From: Symbiodinium natans
Taxonomy: Eukaryota > Sar > Dinophyceae > Suessiales > Symbiodiniaceae
Reading direction: 5' to 3'
DNA: 64,000 bases
Assembly (NCBI GenBank): GCA_905221605.1
Contig: CAJNDS010000646.1
Coordinates: 835,730 to 899,729 of the forward strand
In this document: piece after piece, positions 41,649 to 52,271 of the stretch
Layout: each line of letters starts with the position of its first letter
How positions within the stretch are numbered: position 1 is the stretch's first letter
The notes under the pieces: generated by a model
Databases searched by the model: none
Seen by the model: the letters and a program-made list of their open reading frames with translations, nothing else
Told to the model about the DNA's origin: nothing
Position numbers and translations under genes: made by a program

Positions 41649-41915
41649 GGGGGGAGGGGGTGTTGGAACACACCGTGAGAGCGAGGGGAACCTTGAAAAA
41701 CTAAACCCTAAACCCTAAACTGGAGGCTCTTGCAAGCCCTCCTTGATTTGGACTCCAAGCGGGGGGGCTTATTCTTCCCAGCCCCTGCTTGCGCAGGCAT
41801 CCAGTTTCGGGCCCACACTCCTAAGCCCTTTATAGATTCATTTAGCCCTCAAGGCAGGTGGCCGTCCGGGGCTTCTGGTATTTAGCTCCAAAAAACCTGC
41901 AGGTGCCGTCGCAAA

Positions 41916-42095
41916 ATATGGGGGTTGATCAAAATTATGGGCCCTTTTGGAGTTAGGCTTTAGGGTTTGGATTTTATCAGATCTTGTAGTATACTTCGTA
42001 TATATATATATATGTATAGATTAGATCAGATCTTATAGTATACTCCTTCTAGTTTAGGGTAAAACAAGCCCCGCAATTTAGATCAACCCTATATG
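41916..42095. mobile_element. Dispersed repeat family C, copy 2
   Basis: GGGGGTTGATCAAAATTATG at the left and GCAATTTAGATCAACCC at the right, with AGATCTTGTAGTATACT repeated inside as AGATCTTATAGTATACT around a TA microsatellite. A third partial copy (GGCGGTTGATCAGCATAATC) is at 52,717. Confidence 0.65.
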
Positions 42096-42131
42096 CAAAC
42101 CCTAAGCCCTAAGCCCTAAACCCTAATGGAT

Positions 42132-42181
42132 GTGCCGGGGCACCGTCTCCACATCGACTCTGCAGCCGCGGCGTGGCGAGA
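42132..42181 (+). CDS. Candidate short exon
   Basis: Frame PGHRLHIDSAAAAWREG between C-rich repeat and GAGAGGGTTTC. Boundaries uncertain. Confidence 0.35.
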
Positions 42182-42302
42182 GGGTTTCTAGGGCCAACCG
42201 GGTCTTGTGACCCCCAAAGCTTCCTAGACCCTAAACCCCTAAACCCCTAAACCCCTAAACCCCTAAACCCTAAACCCTAAACCCTAAACCACCTTTCTGC
42301 AG

Positions 42303-42420
42303 GTAGTGATCTATCCGCACATCGATTGTCCAAGCATTACCAACCTGGGCGACTTGCGCGACTGGTTCGAGCTTCTACCGTTTGCCTTGGCCTACAATGC
42401 GCCTTGGCTTGGCGGTCAGG
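42303..42420 (+). CDS. Candidate internal exon, 39 codons
   Basis: TTTCTGCAG|G acceptor in phase 0, reading VVIYPHIDCPSITNLGDLRD then WFELLPFALAYNAPWLGGQ, ending CAGG|GTTTGGG. Perfect CCCTAAA units precede it. One of the strongest islands: long, open and protein-like. Confidence 0.7.
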
Positions 42421-42806
42421 GTTTGGGTTTAGGGTTTGGTGTGACGGTTTACGCTTTAGGGTGTAGGGTTTAGGGTGTATAGGGTTTCGGGTTTGGGTTG
42501 CGAGTTCTGCCGCCTGGGCTGTCTCCCCGGAACATTCTTCAGGTCATTCGGGGTATCTAAGACCCCGGGCCTAGGTTTAAGTGTCCTGCTGGGCTTGGCG
42601 CTGCTGGTGCTGAAGCCTCTCTGAACCCAAAAACCTAGACCTTGTCACTGAGCCAACAGCTTCAGGGCCTTTCGGAAGTTTGTAGGGTTTGTAGGGTTTT
42701 TGCTGGGTTTGTAGGGTTTTTAGGGTCTTTTAACATACGGAGGCCTCTGGAGGCCACGGGAGGCGCCCTTTTGAGTCCCTGGAAGTCAGCCTGTGGCGGC
42801 CCAGAA

Positions 42807-42932
42807 TACTTGGAGGGTCATGGGCACTTTTTAAACCTCAATTTATAAGTCTACTTGTAACCTACTTAGGGGGACTTAGGGGGCTCATAAGTACAGTTGT
42901 AGGTGTGGTTATAAGTACCCTGAACCTCCAAG
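42807..42932. mobile_element. MITE-like hairpin, family A copy 3
   Basis: TACTTGGAGGGTCATGGGCA at left and GTACCCTGAACCTCCAAGCA at right, with the GGGGGACTTAGGGGGCT core. Confidence 0.75.
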
Positions 42933-43203
42933 CAAGCCTGCAATGGAAATCTTAAACTAGACTTCCGCAACATTTCTTCTTCCCGACCAATCTTCCATGA
43001 CAAAGGCGGTTCGGCCCGTAGCCCTAAGGACGGAAACCCTGAAACATAATGTCTGCGTGGGCCCGACATGGGTGTCTGTGGGCTCCTTTTGTTCCTGCGT
43101 TCTTCCTTTCCGCATGGCATGTGGAAGTAGGTTCCTGATATCCCCCTGTGCCCATATCCTTGACAGCTAAATGAACCTTACAAGGGTTCATGGTCCATAT
43201 ACC

Positions 43204-43264
43204 TTACTTGGAGACTTGGGGGGCTTATAAGTGCAGTTATAATTGTGGTTTCAACCTCCAAGTA
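43204..43264. mobile_element. Internally deleted family A element, copy 4
   Basis: TTACTTGGAG joins directly to the right half (CTTATAAGTGCAG then AACCTCCAAGTA), so the left inner arm is missing. Confidence 0.65.
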
Positions 43265-43710
43265 ATGGGGATTATAGCAGTATGTGGTATGTGCCAAGGA
43301 ATGGGGGACGCACGCTTTCAGGTTCAGGGTACTTAAGGTCCACGCCAAAACCCTAAAACACTAAAGCCCTAAACCGGGTGGCGAAAGCCCTAAACCTTAA
43401 GCCTAAACCCTAAAACCTAAAGCCCGAAAACCCCAGACTCCCAAACCCTAAAACACTAAAACCCTCAACCTCTCCAGTAAGCAATACGTGAAACAAACGA
43501 CTTTACTGGTTCTTAGTAGGGAATGCGGGAATGACGCGCCCTATAGAATCTTGGCCTTTTTGGGGTGGAAAATATAGGAGCCCTGAGAGGTATGTACTAT
43601 AGATTATAGATCGTACTTACGGTCGTCTAGTAGGACCTAGAACTGAGGGCCCTTATGAGGGCCCATGCTTGAATAGACCTAGAAGCTTTGCTGCCTGAGG
43701 TGGTTTTCAG

Positions 43711-43785
43711 CATCGGCTTGACTTTTGGCGTGTGGTACGCGGCGCGGAGGACGGTGCAGCACATGGCCTCTTGTATGAATTCGGG
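43711..43785 (+). CDS. Candidate internal exon, canonical boundaries
   Basis: Lies between GGTTTTCAG and GG|GTGAGGG. With one leading base from the previous exon it reads IGLTFGVWYAARRTVQHMAS then CMNSG. The minus strand also has an open frame here, but plus-strand splice signals are better. Confidence 0.55.
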
Positions 43786-44158
43786 GTGAGGGTAGGCTCT
43801 AAGGTCCGGGGAATCCAAGCCGTCGGAGTCTCCGGGGCCTTTCGGGTTTTGGGTTTCGGAAACCCGTAACCCTGAGCAGCTAGCCTTTTGGGGGTTGGGC
43901 CCCCCTCCGAAAAAGGCCAATCCAGTCAGATTGCTCTGGGATCTAGTTTATCATTAGGGTTTTAGGGCTCATGTCACCAAGTCCCAGCTGCAAAAAGGGC
44001 TGAGCACTTAGGTTGGTTTTTCGAGTTTAGGGTTTTCGAGGTCTAGAGTCCAAGGGTCAAGGGTATAGGGTTGAGGGCTGAGTGTTGCAGGATTTGGGAG
44101 TTTCAGGAAACCCTAAGCCCTAAACCCTAAACCCTCAAGTAGAGATCTGGGAGGCTCC

Positions 44159-44246
44159 ATGAGAACCGCAGAGACTAAGTGGCTGGACCTGAGTCGCAGA
44201 AGCATGGCACTCGGAAGCTCCGAACCATTCTATCGGCACTTCACCC
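44159..44246 (+). CDS. Candidate exon starting with ATG
   Basis: Frame MRTAETKWLDLSRRSMALGS then SEPFYRHFTP, after CCCTAAA x3. It continues into C-rich repeat and a stop, so the 3' end is uncertain. Confidence 0.5.
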
Positions 44247-44357
44247 CAAATCCCTAAACCCTAAACAGGAACACAATACTGCCCCAGCCATGGGTCAGTT
44301 TAAACCCCAAACCCTAACCCTAAACCCTAAGTCTCTCACCCTTTCACCTGGCCAAAG

Positions 44358-44435
44358 GTCCAAAACAATTTCGCCGATCGGGGGCCGTGGGGATTTCTCT
44401 CGTGGGAGTTTCGAGCTACCTACGCGTGGCGCGGC
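44358..44435 (+). CDS. Candidate internal exon
   Basis: GCCAAAG|G acceptor, frame SKTISPIGGRGDFSRGSFEL then PTRG, running to TAGGGTTTTC. Glycine- and arginine-rich. Confidence 0.5.
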
Positions 44436-44604
44436 CTAGGGTTTTCTTGGGGTTTAAGGGTTTAGGGGTTTGTGGTTTAGGGTTTGATTGGGGTTTAGGG
44501 GTTTAGGGTTTGATCGGGGTTTAAGAGTTTGAGGGTTTAGGGCCTTTTAGGGTTTCGGGCAGGAGCCCAAAAACATCCCGAACCCTGAATCAGGAATCCA
44601 GAGA

Positions 44605-44705
44605 CTCCCCAATCTCTTAGGTAAGGAACATTCCCTAAATCTATAAAGGATCCTCAGTGTACTTTAGGGTATGCTTAAATTTAGGCTTCTTGGAGTGTCT
44701 GGGAA
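44605..44705. mobile_element. Hairpin remnant with CAGAGACTCC ends
   Basis: CCAGAGACTCC at the left and GGAGTGTCTGGG at the right. The same GGAGTCTCTGGGAA end occurs at about 45,510. Confidence 0.5.
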
Positions 44706-45289
44706 GCCCTAAAAACTTGCGCATTGGGCATGTCATTGAGCCATTCTCCAGTTCTGGGGTCAAGTACTTGATTTTTTGACGTTCCTTGTCACCCTAAACC
44801 CTCAACCCTAAACCCTATGCGGAGATGTCAAAGGGACATTGAAGCAGTTTAGGAAGTGTGGAAACACCCGTAACATGACGTGGCTCAAGACATGGCCACC
44901 AGTAAAGGCTGTGAAGAAAAGGTAGAGCCCGTGTGGTTGAGGGTTGGGTTGGTGTCCTTTTGCGTAGTCAAGGATAGCCCTCTCTCTTCCCTGGTTCTCT
45001 TGCGTTCTTGTTTCTAGGGAGAAAATACTCTGGCGACCTTCAGGGGTGATAATCCCTGTCCCTCTTTTGGTTGCCTCCCCCCATACCCTAAACCCTCTTA
45101 CTGAATCCCAAGGAACGAGAGCAAGGAGCGGGAAACCGCAAAAAGACCCCTGCCTGTCTACCCAGTGACTCACAAACCCTTGTCAGGTTTTGGGTGTAGG
45201 GTTTGGGGTTTGGGGTTTGGGGTTTAGGGTTTGGGTTCCCCAGCCTACTATTGCTGAAGACCACCAAGAAATAACAACATTCTTCCTTG

Positions 45290-45520
45290 TAAGGGCAATA
45301 TAGGGATTATTCGGATTATTCTTTTTATTCTTAAGGGGTTCTTAAGCAAATAGTAGCAACTAAGGAATGGTCCCGAACTTGCGCTAAGAACCATGAGTAT
45401 GATTTAGGGAATATTCCTTCGTCTAATTTAGGGAATATTCCTGAAGATATTCTTGCAGCATTCCTCATGCAGTTGAGCGAGTATTCCTTAAAAACCGGGT
45501 CTTGGAGTCTCTGGGAAATT
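45290..45520. other. AT-rich remnant with GGAATATTCC motifs
   Basis: About 230 bp, repeat-free, with TTTAGGGAATATTCCT duplicated in tandem (45,414 and 45,438 area) and the right end CTTGGAGTCTCTGGGAA. Likely an old element related to that at 44.6 kb. Confidence 0.45.
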
Positions 45521-45527
45521 TTGAACC

Positions 45528-45611
45528 CGAGAAGCCATCGAGGTGGTGGCTCTTAGTGAAGATGAGCCGCGACTTGCTGTGCCAAGGCTGAGCTCTGGAG
45601 TTCCTTCTCGG
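45528..45611 (+). CDS. Candidate internal exon
   Basis: Frame REAIEVVALSEDEPRLAVPR then LSSGVPSR, ending CGG|GCTTAGGGTTTGGGG, a GC donor that is again the repeat unit. Mixed charged composition, soluble. Confidence 0.6.
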
Positions 45612-45714
45612 GCTTAGGGTTTGGGGCTTTGGGCTTAGGGCGTAGGGTTTAGGGTCCGGGGTTTAGGTAGGGTTTGGAGCTGAAGGCTTAGGTCGTAGGT
45701 CGCTCGGGGCCAAG

Positions 45715-45780
45715 GATCAATGTGCTGGCCGCTGCCTTCACGAACCTGGGCTCTGTTCAGCCCCCTGGGCCACAAAGAGG
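45715..45780 (+). CDS. Candidate internal exon
   Basis: GCCAAG|G acceptor, frame INVLAAAFTNLGSVQPPGPQ, ending GAGG|GTTTGGG. Confidence 0.55.
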
Positions 45781-45835
45781 GTTTGGGTTTAGGGCTCAGG
45801 GTAGTTTCAACCCTAAACCCCAAACCCTTCACCCC

Positions 45836-45931
45836 TGCGGAGACGCAGTTGCATTAGCTGTACCAACAAACGCCAAACTATGGCTCTTGGCTCGAGGATG
45901 GCCGGAAGAGCCGTCTGAAAGTGAAAGAGAG
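45836..45931 (+). CDS. Candidate exon, longer paralogue of 8845-8889
   Basis: Frame GDAVALAVPTNAKLWLLARG then WPEEPSESERE, ending GAG|GGTTTAGGG. The first 45 bp match the exon at 8.8 kb with about four differences. CCCTAAA upstream. Confidence 0.6.
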
Positions 45932-46426
45932 GGTTTAGGGCCTCCGGCTCCTCCTTCGGGACTCTAGGGGCCGTGATTGGAGCACGTCACCGGTTTAGGG
46001 TTTGAGGTTATGGGTTTAGTGTTTTCGGTTTCGGGAACCCTTCAGTAGGGGGTGATAGCCGCAAACTTTTCGGAATGGGAAGCTGAGGGTTTTTGCACCT
46101 GCCTGAGAATTGTGGTAACATTCATTTTGAAATCTTCTGGTCCTTACGAGTACCCGCCTAAATAAATGTGTGAATCTTTGATTTGTTGTAAACTTGTTTT
46201 GCTTGCCCAAGAGATGCGAAAAATGAATGTATTGTTTGAGCCCTTAGAACCCCTAAACCCCTAAGTCCTAGTTAAAATCCAAACCCCAAACCCTGAACGG
46301 CCTTAGGGGCAGGAGCTGGGACTTGTTGAGGGATGCAAGCACCGTTTAGGGTTTGGGTTTTTTTGGGATATGGCTTCCGTTGATTTCTCCACAAATGACA
46401 AAGGATCCCCTTTCTTCTGCGCTAGG

Positions 46427-46502
46427 TACCCAGATCTTCCAACACCCTTCCATGAAACGTAGGGAATATGTCTAAATTAAGGGGTGTTGAAAGGTCTGGG
46501 TA
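46427..46502. mobile_element. 76-bp hairpin element
   Basis: TACCCAGATCTTCCAACACC on the left pairs with GGTGTTGAAAGGTCTGGGTA on the right. Short AT-rich loop. Compact MITE-like palindrome. Confidence 0.75.
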
Positions 46503-46609
46503 GGTTTACTAGGGACTTACCTACAGCCTGTTAAGAGGCCCAAGGGGGTAGGGCATGGGTTGATCATGAAGCCACCCCAAAATCTTATAGACCTGAAGCC
46601 ATATATGGT

Positions 46610-46708
46610 AACCATATATACATATATATATATATATATGTTCATTAATTTTCTTATTTATATTTATTTTCATGTGTTTTTGATTTAATTATTTCATGTC
46701 GCTATATA

Positions 46709-46739
<31 letters not shown>

Positions 46740-46800
46740 GTGTGTGTGTGTTGAATAAACAGTATATATATAGATATGCAGATTTATTTGTCGTTTGTTA
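46610..46800. repeat. TA, GTAT and GT microsatellites in an AT-rich stretch
   Basis: (AT)n, (GTAT)n and (GT)n tracts separated by AT-rich sequence. No gene. Confidence 0.9.
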
Positions 46801-46815
46801 TTTATTCCCCTTTAG

Positions 46816-46908
46816 GGCCCCCTGAAAAGGCTACTCAGCACCGCCGTGGTTTCCCTGGTCTACGCCTACTGGTGCCAGCACTCGCATCCCTTCCAGGAAC
46901 TCCATACC
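46816..46908 (+). CDS. Candidate internal exon
   Basis: TTTAG|G acceptor, phase 0, frame GPLKRLLSTAVVSLVYAYWC then QHSHPFQELHT. LLSTAVVSLVYAYW could be a membrane segment. C-rich repeat follows, so the donor is uncertain. Confidence 0.55.
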
Positions 46909-47138
46909 CTAAACCCTAAGCCCAACCTAAGCCCTAAACCCTCCCTAAACCCTAAACGCTAAACCCCACTCACTAGGGCTTCTTTGGGCTCGAGTTTATA
47001 TATGTGTTTTTGTTTTTGTCATAGGTTTTGAGGTTTGTGTTTCAGTGGGTGTAGGGTCTGGGAAGGCAATTGTGCTGATTAGTGCCCCCCGCCCCCCTCC
47101 CAACAATCATAATTAGTAGGGAGCCTGGAATAGTGGGT

Positions 47139-47163
47139 GGGGGGGGGGGGGGGGGGGGGGGGG
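47139..47163 (+). repeat. Poly-G tract
   Basis: About 24 consecutive G, preceded by a CCCCCC-rich stretch about 40 bp upstream that could pair with it. Confidence 0.9.
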
Positions 47164-47283
47164 TATTTGGGAGGAGTTGGGGAGGGGGGCGTCAGAGCGG
47201 GAGAAGAGGAGAGCTGCAGCAAGAAGTGACCACAGCTCGCCAATGGCCCTAAGCCCGTTTAGACCCTAGACACAACTCCTGGT

Positions 47284-47366
47284 GACCATGGCAACTGCGT
47301 GGCCCTGAATAAGCACGGAAAAATCCACCAGATCACACTAGTCAGTATTCAGCATTATGAGGGGCT
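47284..47366 (+). CDS. Candidate internal exon
   Basis: Frame HGNCVALNKHGKIHQITLVS then IQHYEGL. A TA microsatellite follows. No clear acceptor. Confidence 0.45.
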
Positions 47367-47374
47367 CTGAAGGC

Positions 47375-47417
<43 letters not shown>

Positions 47418-48117
47418 TTTTTTTGCAGGGGGTCCAAGTGGTTTAGGGTGTAGGGTTAGGGCAGAGCTGAATGCTGGCAGCCTGCGAGTGCCATGACCCT
47501 CGCATGACACACCCTAAACCCTAAACCCCAAACCGATCAACCCGCCAGGAGGGCCTTAGCCTGCGCCGTCAACGTTGTCGGGGTTTAGAAGCAGCCTTTG
47601 TCCCTCAACCCCGTGCTTTAGGGCTTAGGGTGTAGGGTTTAACGAATTCGTTCCCCCCTCATGTAACGAACCCCGTCCTAGGTCCCATAAGGCAAAAAAG
47701 GGTCCGCATATTTTCCTCATGAAGGACTGTTCCTGGAAGGGGGAGCATCCCAACCCTAAACCCCAAACTCCTAAACCCAGACCTAAACCGGTAAACCCCT
47801 AAACCAAAGCAAGAACCCTAAACCCCTGGGCCACCAAGATTGAGGCTTTAGGCACTTTAGGCCGACAAGCTCACAGGAACCCCCACGAACCATGCCCCGC
47901 CGGTCCCTATATTCTCCCCCCTCCCGCAATTGATTAGTAAGCCTTAGTTGGGGTTTAGGGTTTGGGGTTTTGGGAGCCTAAGTACCTTGTATTTGCCAAA
48001 ATCGGGGGTGGGCCTTGTGGGGAGGGCGTATAGGCGGGAGATCCGCACCCTCAAGCCTGTAGACCTAGACCCTAACCCAAACCCTACTCGTAGACCCGAA
48101 CTCTACACCCGAGTCAG

Positions 48118-48195
48118 GACCCCTTGAATAACATGCTGGAGACGTGGTGCTCCGTCAGCGTAGGGGCCATCTGCCACTGGGCACCAGAACAGCCC
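48118..48195 (+). CDS. Candidate internal exon
   Basis: GAGTCAG|G acceptor, phase 0, frame DPLNNMLETWCSVSVGAICH then WAPEQP. It runs into C-rich repeat, so the donor is unknown. Confidence 0.55.
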
Positions 48196-48560
48196 AAACC
48201 TTAAACCCCCAAATTAAAGGCAAATCCGAAGACAATTAAAGGCAAATCGGAAGACCCAAACCCCGAAACTGTAAACCCCCAGTTCACCCCAAAACCCTTA
48301 AACCCTGAATCCTAAACCCTAAACATCCAAAACCCCAAACCCGAAACCCTAAAAACCCCTAACCACCCTAAAGACCCTGTAACCCTAGACCCCAAACACT
48401 CTGGACTCTAGACACCCTAAACACGCTAAACACCCTCAACACCTAAACCCTACGGTAAACACGCCAAACCCCCTAAACACCCTAAACACCATAAACCCTA
48501 AATACCCTAAACACCCTAAACCCTAAACACCCTAAACCCCCAACACCCTAAAGCCACACC
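48196..48560 (-). repeat. C-rich degenerate telomere-like tract with CACCCTAAA variant
   Basis: About 360 bp of CCCTAAA-like sequence, later dominated by ACACCCTAA units, plus a duplicated AATTAAAGGCAAATC-type 20-mer at 48,214-48,258. No gene. Confidence 0.85.
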
Positions 48561-48653
48561 GGCACTTATCACCCCAATTATAAGTCTACTTATAACCTAC
48601 TTAGGGGACTTAGGGGCTTACAAGTGCAGTTTTATACCCTGAACCTCCAAGTA
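48561..48653. mobile_element. MITE-like hairpin, family A copy 5
   Basis: Retains CCCCAATTATAAGTCTACTT, the GGGGACTTAGGGGCT core and the right end CCTGAACCTCCAAGTA; the left terminus is lost. Confidence 0.7.
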
Positions 48654-48758
48654 GACCCTGAGTCTGATTGGGGACATGGAGCCCTGCAAAACTCCTGGGG
48701 GTTTAGGGTTTAGGGTTCAGGGTTTAGCGTTTAGGGTTTGGGGTTTAGGGTTTTCTAG

Positions 48759-48941
48759 AGCCCCTGAGGAATTGTTTATACATTTTTCCCGAATGCTCCG
48801 CAGAAGTGTTCCCGTTTTAAAGTTGTGCGTTGTGTTAGCCAAGCGTCCGCAAGCGTTCGCGAACTCAGGCTTCTTTGCAGCGGGCATGGGCTACGCCTTT
48901 GACTCCGCGACTTGCTACAGCAAACGGTGCCGAAAAGATAG
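48759..48941 (+). CDS. Candidate exon, about 61 codons
   Basis: Frame APEELFIHFSRMLRRSVPVL, KLCVVLAKRPQAFANSGFFA and AGMGYAFDSATCYSKR, ending GATAG|GTTTAGGG. At this length a chance open frame is less likely. No family recognised. Confidence 0.65.
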
Positions 48942-49526
48942 GTTTAGGGTTTAGGGTGCAGGGTTTAGGGCTTCGGGTTTCGCTAGGGTTTAGGGTTCAG
49001 CCTAGGGATTAGGGTTTAGCCTAAGGTTTAGGGCTTGAGGTTTGGGGTTGAGAGCGGTGGGTTTCGAGGCTACACTGGAGCCCTCCAGTGGTACAAGGGC
49101 TTGATCCCTAGTGTTCGGGTTCAGGGTTTAGGGTTTAGGGTTTAGGGTTTAGGGTTTAATGTGTACCCGAAACTCTAAACCCTAGGTCCTAGGCCCCTGG
49201 GACACTATATAATATATATAGAGAGAGAGAGATAGATATTCCCTTATCTGGGTTTAAGAGAACCCTATTTCGGAACATTTTTCAGAAGGTTTATACGCAG
49301 AAGGGTTTTTGAGTGAGGTCATGTCATTTCGGGCAAGCGACGCCTGGGTCTGTTTGAGTTTCAGGCTTGGCTTTGGGCTTCCCTGAACCCAAAGAAATAT
49401 CTTTTTTGGGGTTCTCTTTTATGATTTCCTTATGTATAAGTTCTTTGAGGTTGGCTTTTGGGTTTAAGGTAGGGTTTAGAGTTCAGGGTCCTCCAGGGTG
49501 CAGGGCTCAGGGTTCGTTTGTCTTAG

Positions 49527-49605
49527 GGGCCCCGGCCAAGGACAATGACTACTCCCGGGCGTACCTGGACGAGGGAGGGCCAGAGACAGGCTGGGAAAAC
49601 CCCAA
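49527..49605 (+). CDS. Candidate internal exon
   Basis: CTTAG|G acceptor, frame APAKDNDYSRAYLDEGGPET then GWENP, ending CCAA|GTTTTAGGG. Acidic, soluble. Confidence 0.55.
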
Positions 49606-49619
49606 GTTTTAGGGTTTGG

Positions 49620-49750
49620 TGCGATTTCATTCGTTGAAGTCATCTGATTCGCTGTCGACTCGCTCAGTCGCTCATGCAGTAGAGCCACTACAGTGCAGAG
49701 ACTTGTGAAGTGCATGAGTGAAGGGCAGGGTTGAACACTGAAGTACACCG
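49620..49750. other. Coding-like island, strand uncertain
   Basis: Plus frame RFHSLKSSDSLSTRSVAHAV and minus frame FTSLCTVVALLHERLSESTA are both open. No convincing boundaries on either strand. Confidence 0.3.
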
Positions 49751-50083
49751 GCTCTTTGACCCCAAACCCCTAAACCCGAACCCTTAAGCCCCCAAAACCC
49801 TAAACCCTAAACCCCTAAATCTTAGGACCATCCTAAGCCCTGAACCCCCAAACCCTAAACCCTGAACCCTAAGGCCTGAGCCCCAAAACCCTAAATCCAA
49901 CTTACACTCCGTCTGAGTCTGTCTTGGCACCCCAAACCGGGAGCTGGGAAAGAAAGCTCGAACTCGAGGTCCCAAGGTCCTAAGCCCTAAACCCGGGTTT
50001 AGGGGTTTAGGGTGTAGGGTTAGGGTTTAGGGTTGACTGAGGCTAGTACCCTAAGCCCTAAAACCTAAAGACCCCAAGCCGCA

Positions 50084-50221
50084 GAGATCAGCGGCCGACC
50101 TGCCAGATACAAGCTACCGGGATCAGATCCTGCTGACCTTCCAGCTCGTGTCCTTTGCTGGCGCCGTGTTCATTATGCTGCTAAGCAAGTCCTTGGGATC
50201 TTCTGTATTTTCCTTTGTTGG
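50084..50221 (+). CDS. Candidate exon with transmembrane segment
   Basis: Frame RSAADLPDTSYRDQILLTFQ then LVSFAGAVFIMLLSKSLGSS, ending TTGG|GTTTAAGG. LVSFAGAVFIMLL is hydrophobic enough for a membrane span. Starts near CCGCAG. Confidence 0.6.
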
Positions 50222-50326
50222 GTTTAAGGGGATCATATGCAGGAAGATTTTCAAGACACCCTAACCCTAGACCCTAAACCTTACGAACCCTATGTAAACC
50301 CTAAACTGAAGACCGGCCCCTCCCAG

Positions 50327-50407
50327 GAATGGGGCCGGTCATTAGTGGGCTGTCGGAACAAGGCGGTCCGCGCACCGAGGCTGGCGTGCCGAAAGGGCCA
50401 GCCGCAG
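50327..50407 (+). CDS. Candidate internal exon, 27 whole codons
   Basis: TCCCAG|G acceptor and CCGCAG|GTTTGGGG donor enclose exactly 27 codons: EWGRSLVGCRNKAVRAPRLA then CRKGQPQ. C-rich repeat upstream, G-rich downstream. A model example of the pattern. Confidence 0.65.
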
Positions 50408-50711
50408 GTTTGGGGTTTAGGGTTTAGGGTTTAGACCGGAATGTCCGCGCGGCTTTTCAAAGGCTGCCTCTGTCGGCCCTATAGGAATAACCGTATTTCC
50501 TGCACAAACATGCCTGACATCCACAAACTGCTTGAAAATCGACCATTTTCAGGCTTTGGTGGGGTCCCTCCGAATAGAACTTCCTGGAGGCCAGTTCTTG
50601 CTTCGGAGGCGCACAAAGGCCCTGGGAGCTGGGAGCCTAAAATCCCGCGGACAAAGAACCTGGAGCTCCAATCTGCGTATCCCGGACCAAAGATTGAGGA
50701 CTTCCTGGTGG

Positions 50712-51300
50712 GCCAACTCAACGCCTTGAAAAGCCTTCGAACCGACCATGGAGTGGAATCGAGTCGAGCCTGCTCTTGAGGCCCAAAAAGTCCCTGACAA
50801 GCGGTTCGAAAGCTTGGAGAGGCCAGCTTGTCCCGGGGACAAAGACGGACAACTTTCTCGAGGGCCAACTGCTTCTCCCGGGACCGACTCGGCACGCTTT
50901 GAAAAGCTTTCGAGTTCTATTGAATGAGCCATTCAGAATACCTTGAAAAGCCTTCGAAAGACCACGAGTGGAATCGAGTAGAGCCCGCCACTTTTGCTGA
51001 AAATAATCCTGCTAGGGTTGGAACGGCTTCCCAGTTCCGGATAGTGGCGAGCACCTGCTGGTGGTCCTATGGAATGAGCCATCCAGCATGCCTTGAAAAG
51101 CTTCGAAAAACCACGGAGTGGAGTCGAGTCGAACCCGACGCTTTTGCTGAAGATCTGCAAGGGTTGGAAAGATTTCCGAGGTCCAGAGAGTGGTAAACGT
51201 ATGTTGGCGGGCCCTGTAGGGAATGAACCATTCAACACGCCGTGAACAGCCTTCGAAAGATCACTGCGCGGAATCGAGTCGATCCTGCCGGTTTTGCCGA
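50712..51300 (+). repeat. 150-bp tandem repeat
   Basis: GAATGAGCCATTCAGAATAC, GAATGAGCCATCCAGCATGC and GAATGAACCATTCAACACGC start units at about 50,922, 51,072 and 51,222. Each contains CCTTGAAAAGCTTCGAAA-like and GGAATCGAGT-like sequence; a partial unit lies at 50,712. Frames are open on both strands because the period is a multiple of three. Confidence 0.85.
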
Positions 51301-51882
51301 AGCCAAGCCTCAGATGCTTGACAAACTTCCATTGGGGATGTTCAGGACGGTCCCTTTTGCTTTTCTGTGGCCAAACTAAGGGGACTTTGCAAAGGGCTGG
51401 ATCCCTCAGATTTTTTCAAGAGCTGAAGACGACCGCTCCTCCAAACCATATCTCCCCCCTTGCGGGGGTGGGGGCGGGCTGCTCTGACCCCTCCAAGGTC
51501 TGTATTTTGGGCGAGAGGGCGGGCGTTGCAGAGACTGCGCCGACCCCCCAACCACTTCATGGGGAGGGGTCGAACGCACCCGCAGCGAGAAACCCTAAAC
51601 CTCAAACCCTAAACCCTGAACCCTAAACCCTAAGCGCAACTTAGGCTGATGCATTTGATGCTCGTTCTTTTCCCAGGCCTGCATGGGTGAGACTGCAAAG
51701 TGTTGGGTTCCAAGCATCGTTTTGGGGGTTCTCAGTTACCCCAAGCCCCCAAGCCCCAAATCCCTAAACCCTAACCCTAAACTCGAAACCCTAAACCCTA
51801 AATCCAAGCCCTACATCCCAAAACTCTCATCCCTAACCCTAATTTGCAAACCCTAAACCGTTCTTCTTTGCTGGAATTGCAG

Positions 51883-51925
51883 GCTCGGGGCTGATTGGGT
51901 GCGGGGCTGTGTTTAGGGAGCGGTG
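51883..51925 (+). CDS. Candidate internal exon
   Basis: TTCTTCTTTGCTGGAATTGCAG|G is a strong acceptor context. The frame reads SGLIGCGAVFRERW and ends GTG|GTTTAGGG. Confidence 0.5.
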
Positions 51926-52023
51926 GTTTAGGGTTTAGGGGTTAGGGCTAAGGTTTAGTTTAGGGTTAGGGTTTAGGCTCGAGGGTCTAGGGTTTCAGGT
52001 GTAAAGTTTAGGGTTTACGGGGG

Positions 52024-52093
52024 TTCTTGCGCATGCCGCTTCCTGCTTTTGCCGGCCGTTGCCGGTGAAGGCTATCAAACGACTCTTTAAGTC
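52024..52093 (+). CDS. Candidate exon, weak
   Basis: Frame VLAHAASCFCRPLPVKAIKR then LFKS followed by TAA. No good acceptor. Confidence 0.35.
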
Positions 52094-52188
52094 TTAAAAC
52101 CCTTACACCCTACACCCTGTACCGCAAACCCTGCACCCTCAACCCCAGACCCTACACCCCAAACCTACACCCTAAACCCTGCCCTAAA

Positions 52189-52271
52189 CCGCTGGACATG
52201 CTTCGATGGTGTGTGGGCCACAGTCTGCGAAAATTCCTCGGCTATGATGTGCACACTGCGACAGGGGCTGG
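52189..52271 (+). CDS. Candidate internal exon
   Basis: Frame PLDMLRWCVGHSLRKFLGYD then VHTATGA, ending CTGG|GTTTAGGG. CCCTAAACC abuts the left side. Confidence 0.55.

Noticed and set aside
43627-43920. 97-codon minus-strand frame
   Set aside because: The plus strand of the same stretch has TTTTCAG and GTGAGG boundaries around a good frame, so the plus-strand exon is preferred.
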